Source: Kordiimonas aestuarii
GTDB taxonomy: Bacteria > Pseudomonadota > Alphaproteobacteria > Sphingomonadales > Kordiimonadaceae
Assembly: GCF_025574465.1 (NCBI RefSeq)
Contig: NZ_JAOBPP010000016.1
Coordinates: 101,872-165,871 of the forward strand
Direction: 5' to 3'
Length of the DNA: 64,000 bases
Below, piece after piece: positions 16,682 to 25,388 of the stretch (position 1 is the first letter of the stretch; every line of letters begins with the position of its first letter). The notes under the pieces were generated by a model. That model was not told the origin of the DNA. It ran no database searches and saw only the letters and a list, made by a program, of their open reading frames with translations. The position numbers and the translations under genes were made by a program.

Positions 16682-17691
16682 TGGCGCATGCTGTAGCTGT
16701 CGAGCACGCCGCACAGGTCACCGGTTTCGCGCGCCAGCATGGGAATGAACGTGTCGCGGATAAAGTCCTGCATGTCGTCTGGCAGCGGGCCGAAGTCGGG
16801 CGCGGGCACCAGCCGGTTGACCGAGCGGGCCAGGAGGCTGTGTTCAGCGTCCTGAAGTTCGGTGCGTGCTGCCCTCAATGCCACTGGCGCGGCTTTCCGC
16901 AGGATATCGCGGCTGGCTTGGTCCAGCGTTTCACTGGTCATGAACAAGGCCATCAATTTATTGGTTTGGCGCAGAAACTCGCCTTCGCGGGGGCTGAGCG
17001 AAACATTCAGGTGCGCCGCCATGTCGGCAGCGGCAGCCGGTGGTTTTGGCACACCGATCCGGCTGTGAAGCTCATCAAAAAAGCGGGCGGGCGCATCGCG
17101 GAACAATTCGAACGGCAGGATATGCACCCGGTGGCTGCCATAGCGGTTGCCCCATATTGCCTTCAGACGGTCCACTGACAGCATGGCCCGTAGGTCCACG
17201 CCGTGCACGAGCAGGAAGCGACGATATGTGAGGGTTCCCCCGGTCTTCACATATTGCATATACACGGATTTTATCCAGGCGTGCGGCTCACGCACCACAA
17301 TCAGCACATGGGCGTTGGGGCATAGCCGGGTGAACACGTCAAGCTGCCGGTCGAAATAGCGCTTCGCGACATCGGCGGGCGGCGTTTTCAACCATTTGAA
17401 CACCGAATAGGCCTCACTGGAAAAAATCCGCCACCTGTGCGGGTCATCGCCGGTGCTCGGGAACATCGGCTCATCCTTAAGCGGCGTGAGGTCAAGCGCG
17501 GTGTCACGGTTGAAGGTGCCATGCAATACATCAAGCAAACGCATTATAAAAGTTGGCGACGCCACGGTGACGTCCGCCATTTGCTGCCAGGTATGCTGCA
17601 GGCTTGTCGAGGCGGTTTTGTGCAGCCCGAGGTGGATCAGGGTAGGGGCCTCGCGGGTATCGCCCGGTTTGTTTGGTGCAGGCGGTTTCAT
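16675..17691 (-). CDS. sulfotransferase-family protein
   Basis: A 338-residue protein with the 5'-phosphosulfate loop of PAPS-dependent sulfotransferases near residue 20 (TLIHLGLHKTASTSLQHTW). The 3'-phosphate-binding segment VLIVVREPHAWIKSVYMQYV is near residue 130, with Arg and Ser in the expected places. It would transfer a sulfuryl group from PAPS to an unknown acceptor. The C-terminal half is not recognised in detail. It stands alone: a RelE remnant overlaps its 3' end and about 360 bp of apparently empty sequence lies upstream. Together with the remnant this suggests acquisition by recombination. Confidence 0.72.
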   Translation of the reverse strand: MKPPAPNKPGDTREAPTLIHLGLHKTASTSLQHTWQQMADVTVASPTFIMRLLDVLHGTFNRDTALDLTPLKDEPMFPSTGDDPHRWRIFSSEAYSVFKWLKTPPADVAKRYFDRQLDVFTRLCPNAHVLIVVREPHAWIKSVYMQYVKTGGTLTYRRFLLVHGVDLRAMLSVDRLKAIWGNRYGSHRVHILPFELFRDAPARFFDELHSRIGVPKPPAAAADMAAHLNVSLSPREGEFLRQTNKLMALFMTSETLDQASRDILRKAAPVALRAARTELQDAEHSLLARSVNRLVPAPDFGPLPDDMQDFIRDTFIPMLARETGDLCGVLDSYSMRQA

Positions 17692-18053
17692 CCCGGCATC
17701 CTCCTCTTCAACTTGTCCTACAGATATAGGGTATGGAGGCTTCTGTCAGAGTTTTTTTGCAAGAATTGCTGCCTGTCACCGGGAAATTCTTAGAAAGACG
17801 TTCCTCAAATAGCTCGCTTTGGAACGGAAACCTTTTTTATGGCCGACTATCCGGTCGCCTTTCATATGCCGCAAACGCTCCGACAAGGCTGGCTGGTTTC
17901 CCACCGTTTTGTACTGGAATTCGTGGGGGAAGGGGAACTGGGCGCTGATAAACCTTAATTTTTCATGCGGTTATGCCGGTTGAATTTTCTTCTTGATCTA
18001 GAGTTTACTCAAGGATGGATACTGGTTTTCCGAGCAATAAGGAGACCCGGATC
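17692..18053. other. intergenic stretch with no recognised gene
   Basis: This gap lies between the divergent sulfotransferase (start 17691) and SnoaL-like (start 18054) genes. Short open frames occur but show no family resemblance or ribosome site. It should hold the promoters of both genes. The last bases contain AAGGAG (18039-18044), the ribosome site of the next gene. Nothing else is supported. Confidence 0.6.
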
Positions 18054-18497
18054 ATGACAGCGGTACACACCCCAACACACACAGCAGAGCAGAACAAGGC
18101 GCTTATCACCGGTATTATGGACGAGCTTTCGCGCGGCAACGGCAAACCCTTTGTGGATGCGATGGCCGATGAATTCGCGTGGACCCTGCCGGGCCGGAAC
18201 GCATGGTCCGGCACTTATGAGGGCAAAAAGGAAGTGCGGGAGAAGCTGCTGGCGCCACTGTTTGCCCAGTTTGCCACGCAGTACTGCAACACCGCACGCC
18301 GCATTCTGGCGGACGGGGATTTTGTGGTGGTGGAATGCCAGGGCGCGGTGACGACCAAGACCGGCAAGGCCTATGATAACAGCTATTGTTATGTGATCCG
18401 GCTTGCGGAGGGTAAGATGAAACACCTCAATGAATATATGGATACAAGCCTTGTCGAAGACGCCCTTGAAGCCCCGACCCATGCGCAAAGCGCCTGA
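18054..18497 (+). CDS. SnoaL-like / NTF2-fold protein
   Basis: The ATG at 18054 (MTAVHTPTHTAEQNK) is preferred because AAGGAG lies 9 nt upstream. The 147-residue protein fits the NTF2/SnoaL cone fold: an N-terminal helix (LITGIMDELSRGNGKPFVDAMADEF), WTLPGRNAWSGTYEGKKEV, and the strands ADGDFVVVECQGAVTTKTGKAY and NSYCYVIRLAEGKM. Members may be isomerases, cyclases or binding proteins, and no specific reaction can be given. Its end overlaps the MerR regulator start by 17 bp, so the two are co-expressed; the regulator probably controls this small operon. Confidence 0.78.
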   Translation: MTAVHTPTHTAEQNKALITGIMDELSRGNGKPFVDAMADEFAWTLPGRNAWSGTYEGKKEVREKLLAPLFAQFATQYCNTARRILADGDFVVVECQGAVTTKTGKAYDNSYCYVIRLAEGKMKHLNEYMDTSLVEDALEAPTHAQSA

Positions 18498-18903
18498 GCT
18501 TTATATTGGCGGACTGTCGGAAGCATCGGGCCACAGCGTGCATACCATTCGCTGGTATGAAACGCAGGGCCTGATGCCCGGCGTCACCCGCGACGCGGGC
18601 GGCAGACGCGTGTATGAGGCGGAGCATATCGGCTGGCTTGAGTTTATCGACCAACTGAAACGCACCGGCATGTCAGTGGCCGAGATGCAGGTGTATGCGG
18701 CCCTTGTGATGAAGGGCCGCAAAAGCCTGCCCGACCGGCTGGAGTTACTTAAAGCGCACCGCACACGGGTGAAGGCCGAGCTCGCCAAAACCCGCGCCGC
18801 GCTCAAGCTCGTGGAACAGAAGATCGACTATTACGACACATGGCTCACCACCGGCAAGCGCCCGGCAGAAGTGCCGAGTTTGGGGCGTTTGCGGAAGCGA
18901 TAG
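18481..18903 (+). CDS. MerR family transcriptional regulator
   Basis: The ATG at 18481 (MRKAPELYIGGLSEASG) lies inside the end of the SnoaL-like gene. The 140-residue protein has the MerR winged helix-turn-helix (LSEASGHSVHTIRWYETQGLMPGVTRDAGGRRVYE) and the following HIGWLEFIDQLKRTGMSVAEM helices. A dimerising coiled coil occupies residues about 80-120. There are no metal-binding cysteines, so an organic or redox signal is likelier than a metal. Overlap with the upstream gene implies translational coupling. Confidence 0.88.
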   Translation: MRKAPELYIGGLSEASGHSVHTIRWYETQGLMPGVTRDAGGRRVYEAEHIGWLEFIDQLKRTGMSVAEMQVYAALVMKGRKSLPDRLELLKAHRTRVKAELAKTRAALKLVEQKIDYYDTWLTTGKRPAEVPSLGRLRKR

Positions 18904-19470
18904 CTATATATATTTTTTGCAAACCCTTTGCGTCTCTTCAAGCTGAGAAATCAAATTGGGTAGCATAGCATTGATTTCTTCTACGCCTTGGTTGAAGCGT
19001 ACATAGTGCTGACTGTTGGGGGAAGGTGGGGCGTTGTCGCGAAACTCACATATCTGTCGCCACATTTCCCAAAACTGAATCGTGTTTTCCATCGCAGCTA
19101 CCAAGTGTTTGTGCGCGTCTTTGAATAAGAAGACGTCAGCGCCAAGAGCGTAATAGGAACGGAAGGGGGACGAGGTAGGAGTTATCAACCCACCTTGGTC
19201 GAGGCGGTTTCTCAAATCCTTAAGTGTATAGGTTATAAGGACTATATCTAGTACCACTGCCTTCATAAGACGCTTGCGTTTGAGAAAGGACGGCATTGTC
19301 CCTAGAAGTAAAGCGGTCAGAGCAGCGAGGAATGTAGCGATAGCGCCCACTGCGTTCCAATTTATGCTTTGCCATTCAATGTGTATTGTATCGATGAATA
19401 CAGCGAATAGAAGACCCGCAAAAAAGCCGGGACCGAATGGAATTAGGTAATCACTATCCAACCATTTCAT
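18904..19470 (-). CDS. hypothetical membrane protein, AT-rich gene
   Basis: The ATG at 19468-19470 (MKWLDSDYLIPF) has an AGGA about 9 nt upstream; a TTG 12 codons earlier is less likely. The 188-residue protein has two N-terminal membrane helices (LIPFGPGFFAGLLFAVFI and AVGAIATFLAALTALLLG). A cytoplasmic, charged, helical C-terminal part ends in LEETQRVCKKYI. No family is recognised. Base composition is visibly more AT-rich than every flanking gene and codon use differs, which suggests recent horizontal acquisition. Convergent with the MerR gene; its stop touches that gene's stop. Confidence 0.65.
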   Translation of the reverse strand: MKWLDSDYLIPFGPGFFAGLLFAVFIDTIHIEWQSINWNAVGAIATFLAALTALLLGTMPSFLKRKRLMKAVVLDIVLITYTLKDLRNRLDQGGLITPTSSPFRSYYALGADVFLFKDAHKHLVAAMENTIQFWEMWRQICEFRDNAPPSPNSQHYVRFNQGVEEINAMLPNLISQLEETQRVCKKYI

Positions 19471-19528
19471 GGCTTCGATCCTAATCAAGCTATTTCTATC
19501 GTTCAAATATCATCTATCGCAAGCCCCT

Positions 19529-20575
19529 TCACTCCGCCGGCCGCTTATTCACCGCCGCCTGCGCGGCCACTTCGCGCACGCTCATGCCGCCGCCGTTCGG
19601 TAGGCCTTCGGCCATGCACTGGCGGCCATGCAGCAGGTTGTCGGGGCGTTTTAGGCCGTGTTCGTCAAGGTCGCGGCTGGCGCGCAATATCTGGTCGCGG
19701 AACCAGCTGTGGGCCGGGTGGTTGGTCAGCCGTTTGTGCCACACAAGCACCGCGCCCACCATGCCGGGGGGCGGGCTGATGGGGCTTGGCACCACATGAA
19801 GGTCGAAAAATTCGGTGCATTTGTCGGCCATGCGCGACGGCACGGTGACGATCAGGTCGGATGAGCTGATGATCATCGGCGCGGAGCCGAAGTGGTTGAC
19901 CACCATCACCAGCCTGCGGCTCATGCCCATGGCTTCAAGCTGTTCGTCAACAAAGCCGCGCGGGTCACCACGGGGGGAGACCAGCATATGGCGCGCGGCG
20001 GCATATTCCTCCAAGGGGATTTCATCATATTTCGCCAGCGGATGGTCCGTGCGCATGAGGCAGACAAAATGGTCCGTGCCCACTTCCATGCGGCCGAAGC
20101 GTTCCGGCACATCATCACCCATGGGCGCGAGGCCATAGTCGGCTTCCTGTGCATCGAGCTTCTCAAACAGCCTTCCTTGCACGGGGGTGGTGTGAATGTT
20201 CACGCCCGGTGCCTCATTCACCAGATAGCTGGAGAGGTATGGCAGCAGGGTCATGGCCATATAATCGTCAGTCGCGATGGTGAAGGTACGCTCTGCATGC
20301 TTCGGGTCGAAAGAGACGGGGTCGAGCGCTTCTTCAAGCTCCGACAGCGCACGGCGCACCGGGATTTCAAGCTCAAGCGCACGCGCGGTCGGGCGCATGC
20401 CGTCCGGCCCGCGGACAAACAGGTCATCCTTCATCAGGAACCGCAGCCGGTTGAGCGCATTGGAGACAGCCGGTTGCGACATGCCGATCTTGCGGCCCGC
20501 GCGTGTGGCGTTCCGTTCATCCATGACGGCATTAAAAACAACCAGAAGATTTAAATCTATACCCGCTAAATTCAT
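19529..20575 (-). CDS. LysR family transcriptional regulator
   Basis: The ATG at 20573-20575 (MNLAGIDLNLLVVFNAVMDE) matches the usual LysR start; a 12-codon extension is ignored. The 348-residue protein has the N-terminal winged helix-turn-helix (NATRAGRKIGMSQPAVSNALNRLR) and a NodD/PcpR-like substrate-binding domain (TFTIATDDYMAMTLLPYLSSYL and onward). The C-terminal extension of about 50 residues is longer than average. It is divergent from the MMPL exporter operon across 206 bp holding a palindrome, so it likely controls that operon. Confidence 0.88.
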   Translation of the reverse strand: MNLAGIDLNLLVVFNAVMDERNATRAGRKIGMSQPAVSNALNRLRFLMKDDLFVRGPDGMRPTARALELEIPVRRALSELEEALDPVSFDPKHAERTFTIATDDYMAMTLLPYLSSYLVNEAPGVNIHTTPVQGRLFEKLDAQEADYGLAPMGDDVPERFGRMEVGTDHFVCLMRTDHPLAKYDEIPLEEYAAARHMLVSPRGDPRGFVDEQLEAMGMSRRLVMVVNHFGSAPMIISSSDLIVTVPSRMADKCTEFFDLHVVPSPISPPPGMVGAVLVWHKRLTNHPAHSWFRDQILRASRDLDEHGLKRPDNLLHGRQCMAEGLPNGGGMSVREVAAQAAVNKRPAE

Positions 20576-20680
20576 GGCGTGAATTTCCAATGTCAGAAAT
20601 ATCAATTTCAAAAATTGTACCCGTCATCCCATATAGGGACAAGCGTTTGGCGATTAAAGGGGGCAGGCAAGGCATGTCTG

Positions 20681-20697
20681 CTGACAATTTTTGTCAG
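20681..20697. promoter_or_regulatory. palindrome CTGACAA-TTT-TTGTCAG, candidate LysR operator
   Basis: Two perfect 7-bp arms with a 3-bp spacer lie between the divergent LysR gene and the MMPL exporter gene, about 85 bp upstream of the latter. Position and symmetry fit a regulator-binding site; which protein binds is inferred. Confidence 0.45.
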
Positions 20698-20781
20698 TAT
20701 CTCATTGTATGATCCAGGCGTTAGCAGCCCGAGGCACGACACACCCGGCACAGAGGGTGACATAATAGCGAGGAGCAGATC

Positions 20782-23163
20782 ATGCCCAAGACAATGACTG
20801 CGATTGATGAATTTGCCGTCAAACTGGCGAATTTTGTGATTGCAAAGCGGTGGCTTGTTATTTTCGCCACCTTATTGATTACCGTAGGCGTGGCATCAGG
20901 CGCCCGCTTCCTGACATTTTCCAACAACTACCGCGATTTTTTCTCGGAATTTAACCCTGAGTTGCAGGCGTTCGAGGAATTCCAGAATACCTACACCAAA
21001 AATGACAATTTCTTTTTCACCATTGTGCCCGCTGAAGGCGATGTCTTCAGCAACGAGACCCTGGCGCTGGTGGAGGAGCTGACGACAGAGGCGTGGCAGA
21101 TCCCGTATTCCATTCGCGTCGATTCGCTGTCGAACTTCCAGCATACCTATGCCGAGGAAGACGACCTGATCGTCGAGGACCTCGTGAAGGGGGCGGAAAG
21201 CCTGACAGCGGACGAGCTTGCCGAAAAAAGCGAGATTGCGCTGACGGAACCGCTACTCAGGAACCAGCTTGTCACCGCCGATGGCCGCGGCATTGCGGTG
21301 AATGTGGTGGTGCAATACCCGGAAGCGTCACCCTTTGAGGTGCCCGAGACCGTGGCCTTCGCGCGCGACCTCAGAGACCGTATGCTGGCGAAATATCCGG
21401 GGCATGAAATCCGCATGACTGGCGTTTCCATGCTCAATAATGCCTTTCAGGAAGCTGGCTTTGCCGACACCACGCAGATGATCCCCCTGATGTATCTGCT
21501 GTTGCTGGTCCTGATGGCGGTGACGGTACGCAGTGTCTCCGGCACGGTTGTGACGCTGTTGATGATCGCCTTTGCCAGCGTGATCGGCATGGGGGCTGCG
21601 GGTTTTGCCCGCATTGGCCTGACACCCATCGCGCTTTCAGCGCCCACCATTATCCTGACGCTGGCCATCGCCGACGCGGTACATATCCTGATCACCATGC
21701 GTAATTCCATGAGGGCGGGCATGAACAAGCGCGACGCGATTGTGGAAGCCGTACGGGTGAACTTTCTCGCCGTGATGGTCACCTCGCTGACAACCGCGAT
21801 TGGCTTCCTGGCGCTTAATTTCTCGGACGCGCCGCCCTTCTGGCATCTGGGCAATATCTCGGCTGTTGGTATTGTGGTGGCGTGGGCGATGTCTATCACC
21901 TTCCTGCCGGCGATGATAAGCTGGCTGCCGATGCGGGCCCCAAAACCCAAGGCGGAAACAGGCAACAGCTTCATGGGCAGCCTGGCCGGTTTTGTCGTGC
22001 GCAACAACAGGAAGCTGTTCTATGGCCTTGGCGCGGTGGGTGTGCTGCTGATCGCGGCGATGCCGCGCATTGAATTCAATGACCAGTGGACGGAGTATTT
22101 CTCCCCCTCGATCCAGTTCCGGCAGGATGCGGATTTCTCCAACGACTATTTCGGTTTTTATCCGATTGAATTTTCGGTCCAGTCCCCGGGGTCGGGCGGC
22201 GTGAGCGAGCCTGAGTTCCTTGAAAAACTGGACGAGTTCACCGCCTTCCTGCGCACGCAGCCGAATGTGACGCACGTCTATTCACTGACCGACATCATGA
22301 AGCGGCTGAACCGCAACATGCACGCCGATGAGGCAAGCTGGTACACCCTGCCGGACGACCGGGAGCTTTCGGCGCAGTATCTGCTTCTTTACGAGCTGTC
22401 GCTGCCCTATGGCCTTGACCTCAATGATCGGATCAATATCGACAAGTCCGCCACCCGGGTGACGGCGACCCTGTCGAATATCTCGACGACCGAGACCAAG
22501 GTATTCCTTGATGCCGCCCGGGCGTGGATCGCCGAGAACGCACCGGACTATATGAAGACCACGGTGCCGACCAGCGCTCAGGTAATGTTCACCTATGTGG
22601 CGGAACGCAATGTATCCAGCATGATCGCGGGTAATATCGCGGCAATTGTCGCCATTGGTGTCGTGATGATGTTTGCGCTTCGTTCCTTTACCATTGGCGC
22701 GCTGTCGATGGTGCCAAACGCGCTGCCTATCCTCTCCGCCTTCGGGGCGTGGGCGCTTCTGGTGGGCACGGTGGGCTTTTCGGTTGCCGCAGTGGCCAGT
22801 GTGTCGCTTGGTATCGTGGTGGATGACACCGTGCACTTCTTGTCGAAGTTTGTGCGCGGCGTGCGCGAGAAGGGCTACGACCGTGCGGGTGCCATTCGCT
22901 ACGCGTTTGAAACCGTAGGCTATGCGCTTGTGGTCAATACCGTGGTGCTGGTGGTCGGCTTTGCCTATCTTGCCACCTCGCACTTCAAGATGAATGCCGA
23001 CCTTGGGCTTCTGACCGCGCTAGCGATCAGCTTTGCCCTTATTTTTGACTTTCTTTTCCTGCCTGCTCTTCTGCTCAGAGGATCAGGCAACTGGATCACA
23101 AATACAAATAAAGACGACAGGACAGGAGACACAGATGATGCACAGACCCAAGCTGCGCAGTAA
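20782..23163 (+). CDS. RND superfamily MMPL-type exporter
   Basis: A 793-residue integral membrane protein with two MMPL halves. Each half has a lone helix (residues about 18-42 and 405-425), a large periplasmic loop, and a block of five helices (about 220-375 and 610-780). The second block includes ASVSLGIVVDDTVHFLSKFV, and the equivalent in the first half is LTLAIADAVHILITMRNSM; these carry the proton-relay acidic residues. Relatives export lipids, hopanoids or other hydrophobic cargo. The ATG is preceded by GAGGAG. It overlaps the following LolA-like gene by 29 bp; the third gene is a predicted outer-membrane barrel, giving an apparent envelope-spanning export set. Confidence 0.85.
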   Translation: MPKTMTAIDEFAVKLANFVIAKRWLVIFATLLITVGVASGARFLTFSNNYRDFFSEFNPELQAFEEFQNTYTKNDNFFFTIVPAEGDVFSNETLALVEELTTEAWQIPYSIRVDSLSNFQHTYAEEDDLIVEDLVKGAESLTADELAEKSEIALTEPLLRNQLVTADGRGIAVNVVVQYPEASPFEVPETVAFARDLRDRMLAKYPGHEIRMTGVSMLNNAFQEAGFADTTQMIPLMYLLLLVLMAVTVRSVSGTVVTLLMIAFASVIGMGAAGFARIGLTPIALSAPTIILTLAIADAVHILITMRNSMRAGMNKRDAIVEAVRVNFLAVMVTSLTTAIGFLALNFSDAPPFWHLGNISAVGIVVAWAMSITFLPAMISWLPMRAPKPKAETGNSFMGSLAGFVVRNNRKLFYGLGAVGVLLIAAMPRIEFNDQWTEYFSPSIQFRQDADFSNDYFGFYPIEFSVQSPGSGGVSEPEFLEKLDEFTAFLRTQPNVTHVYSLTDIMKRLNRNMHADEASWYTLPDDRELSAQYLLLYELSLPYGLDLNDRINIDKSATRVTATLSNISTTETKVFLDAARAWIAENAPDYMKTTVPTSAQVMFTYVAERNVSSMIAGNIAAIVAIGVVMMFALRSFTIGALSMVPNALPILSAFGAWALLVGTVGFSVAAVASVSLGIVVDDTVHFLSKFVRGVREKGYDRAGAIRYAFETVGYALVVNTVVLVVGFAYLATSHFKMNADLGLLTALAISFALIFDFLFLPALLLRGSGNWITNTNKDDRTGDTDDAQTQAAQ

Positions 23164-23956
23164 ACGGTTGGCGGCCATACTTGCCGTTGTTACGCTCGGA
23201 TATTCGCTTATCAACCCGATTACCTGGGCGGATGACGCGGAGGACAAGGGGTATGATATTGCCGCCCGCTCCGACCGCACCGACACCGGGTTTGGTGACA
23301 GTGAAGTCACGGCGGTGATGACGCTGACAAACGCCGCTGGCGCAACATCCACGCGCGAGATGTATTTCAAGACGCTGGAGCGCGAGAACGAACAGGTGGG
23401 CGACAAGTCGCTGACCGTGTTTGTCACCCCGCGCGACGTGCAGGGTACCGCGCTCCTGAGCCACGCCAAAATCCTGGAACCGGACGACCAGTGGCTTTTC
23501 CTGCCTGCACTCAAGCGGGTGAAACGCATCTCAAGCGCCAACAAGTCCGGCCCTTTTGTCGGGTCCGAGTTTGCGTTTGAGGATTTCACCTCCACCGAGC
23601 TGAATAAATACAAGTATAAATACATCGGTGAAGAGACGGTGGACGGCATGACCATGGATGTGGTCGAACGGTTCCCGCTTTATGAAAACTCGGGCTATAC
23701 GCGTCAGGTGGCTTATGTTGACCAGGATGTCTATCAGGTACGCAAGATCGAGTTTTACGACCGCAAGGATTCGCTGCTGAAAACCCTCAGCCTTGAAGAC
23801 TACCGCGAATATGACGGCATCTGGCGGACACACAAGCTGGTGATGACCAACCACCAGACAAACAAATCCACCACGCTTTCATATGGCGATTACACCTTCG
23901 GGACCGGCCTGTCGGACAATGATTTCGACAAGGGCGTTCTCAAGCGCATTCGCTAG
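23135..23956 (+). CDS. outer-membrane lipoprotein-sorting (LolA-like) periplasmic protein
   Basis: The ATG at 23135 (MMHRPKLRSKRLA) has AGGAG upstream and gives a clean signal peptide ending near ITWADDAED; the longer frame from 23033 is in the MMPL gene. The mature 250-residue protein has the LolA-like beta-sheet pattern: STREMYFKTLERENEQVGDKSL, FVTPRDVQGTALLSHAK, DDQWLFLPALKRVKRISS, SGPFVGSEFAFEDF and YTRQVAYVDQDVYQVRKIEFYD. Such proteins accompany MMPL exporters and are thought to carry a hydrophobic cargo across the periplasm. Cargo is unknown. Confidence 0.82.
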   Translation: MMHRPKLRSKRLAAILAVVTLGYSLINPITWADDAEDKGYDIAARSDRTDTGFGDSEVTAVMTLTNAAGATSTREMYFKTLERENEQVGDKSLTVFVTPRDVQGTALLSHAKILEPDDQWLFLPALKRVKRISSANKSGPFVGSEFAFEDFTSTELNKYKYKYIGEETVDGMTMDVVERFPLYENSGYTRQVAYVDQDVYQVRKIEFYDRKDSLLKTLSLEDYREYDGIWRTHKLVMTNHQTNKSTTLSYGDYTFGTGLSDNDFDKGVLKRIR

Positions 23957-23967
23957 GGGCTGGCTGT

Positions 23968-25194
23968 ATGACGACGATGGTTCGAAGTTCACTCCCCCTT
24001 CTGGTGGCCGCCCTTGCTGCGTTCGCCAGTGGGCCACATGTGGCCCACGCGGGTGAGTGGGAGGTATCAGGCTCGGCGGGTCTGGAGATGCGCGCATTTC
24101 TCGAGAGGGGCGCATATCCCCGCCAGCTTGATACCTTTCAGCCGTCCCTCCAGATGGAGGGAGACATACGCTGGACAGATGACGAGAACCGCTGGGACGT
24201 CGTGTTTGTGCCGTTCGCGCGGCTTGATGCCAAGGACGCCGAGCGCACACACGCAGATGCGCGCGAAGCCTATGTGCGCTGGAACGGCGACAGCTGGACA
24301 GTGCGCGCAGGCCTTGCCAAGGTTTTCTGGGGGGTGGCGGAAAGCCGTCACCTTGTGGACATCATCAACCAGTTCGACACGGTTGAGGATATCGACAATG
24401 AGGACAAGCTCGGCCAGCCGATGGTCGAGATATCCACGCTTCAGGACTGGGGCCAACTGACGGCCTATGTGCTGCCCGCCTTCCGCAAGCGCACCTTTGC
24501 AGGGGAAGAGGGCCGCTTCCGTGCGCCCTATCTGGTTGACAATGACCTCGCCCGGTTCGACCAGGGCGGGGACGATGACGCGGATGTGGATTTCGCCCTG
24601 CGCTACAGCCATTATTTTGGTGACTGGGATGTGGGCCTCTCGTTCTTCCGCGGGGCAGACCGTGACCCACGGCTGATTCTGGATGCGGAACGTGGTGTGT
24701 TCGCACCCTATTATGATGACATCACCCAGTTCGGGGCGGACATTCAGTACACGCACGACGCATGGCTATGGAAGTTTGAAGGCATCGTGCGCGACACACC
24801 GTTTGAGACCTTCGCCGCTGCCGTGGGCGGGGTGGAATATACATTCTACGGCGTGTCTGAAGCAGGGGCGGACCTTGGTGTGCTGGTGGAATACCAGTAT
24901 GACGGCCGGTCTGAAAACCCGGCGTTCGCGCCTGTCACCCCGTCAGACAATGACCTTTTCACCGGACTTCGGTACGCCATGAACGATATGGCGGATACCA
25001 GCATCCTTGGCGGTGTGATTGTCGACATGGAGGACGGCTCCATGTCCGGCCTTGTCGAAGCGTCCCGGCGCTTTGGCGACTATTGGGTGATGGAGCTTGA
25101 GAGCCGCTTTTTTGCGAACGTGGACACGTCCAATATTCTTTATGGCTTCCGTAAGGATAGTCAGGTGACGCTCAGGCTGACGCGCTATTTTTAA
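23968..25194 (+). CDS. predicted outer-membrane beta-barrel protein of the MMPL export operon
   Basis: A 408-residue protein with a signal peptide (MTTMVRSSLPLLVAALAAFA ... HVAHAGEWE). The remainder is alternating amphipathic strands with many aromatic residues, ending in QVTLRLTRYF, with the terminal phenylalanine typical of BAM-inserted barrels. The sequence VRAGLAKVFWGVAESRHLVDIINQ resembles the DUF1302/DUF1302-like barrel family often found beside MMPL exporters and LolA-like proteins. It starts 11 bp after the LolA-like gene and ends before a strong terminator, so it closes the operon. Confidence 0.72.
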   Translation: MTTMVRSSLPLLVAALAAFASGPHVAHAGEWEVSGSAGLEMRAFLERGAYPRQLDTFQPSLQMEGDIRWTDDENRWDVVFVPFARLDAKDAERTHADAREAYVRWNGDSWTVRAGLAKVFWGVAESRHLVDIINQFDTVEDIDNEDKLGQPMVEISTLQDWGQLTAYVLPAFRKRTFAGEEGRFRAPYLVDNDLARFDQGGDDDADVDFALRYSHYFGDWDVGLSFFRGADRDPRLILDAERGVFAPYYDDITQFGADIQYTHDAWLWKFEGIVRDTPFETFAAAVGGVEYTFYGVSEAGADLGVLVEYQYDGRSENPAFAPVTPSDNDLFTGLRYAMNDMADTSILGGVIVDMEDGSMSGLVEASRRFGDYWVMELESRFFANVDTSNILYGFRKDSQVTLRLTRYF

Positions 25195-25253
25195 AGCGTG
25201 AAACTCGTAAGGGTTTGAAATTTTTTGGGTATTTCTCGCGTTACCCAAAACTG

Positions 25254-25291
25254 GGGGCGGACCGGCCGTGAGCCTTCCGCCCCATTTTTTT
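25254..25291 (+). terminator. Rho-independent terminator after the MMPL-LolA-barrel operon
   Basis: GGGGCGGA (25254-25261) pairs with TCCGCCCC (25276-25283) around a 14-nt loop, followed by A and seven T residues. Placed about 60 bp after the barrel gene and before the sigma factor gene, it separates the two transcripts. Confidence 0.85.
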
Positions 25292-25388
25292 CGGGATGGC
25301 GTGCGAGAAACGGTTTCTTGTGAAATTTTTTCACAATTTTATTCCCAAGCCCGGTATGTTGTTCGTCCTTGAAAGCAAGGAGAGGGCT

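Noticed and set aside
17733..17948. 71-codon frame in the 17692-18053 gap
   Set aside because: No ribosome site and no family resemblance; composition is consistent with non-coding DNA.
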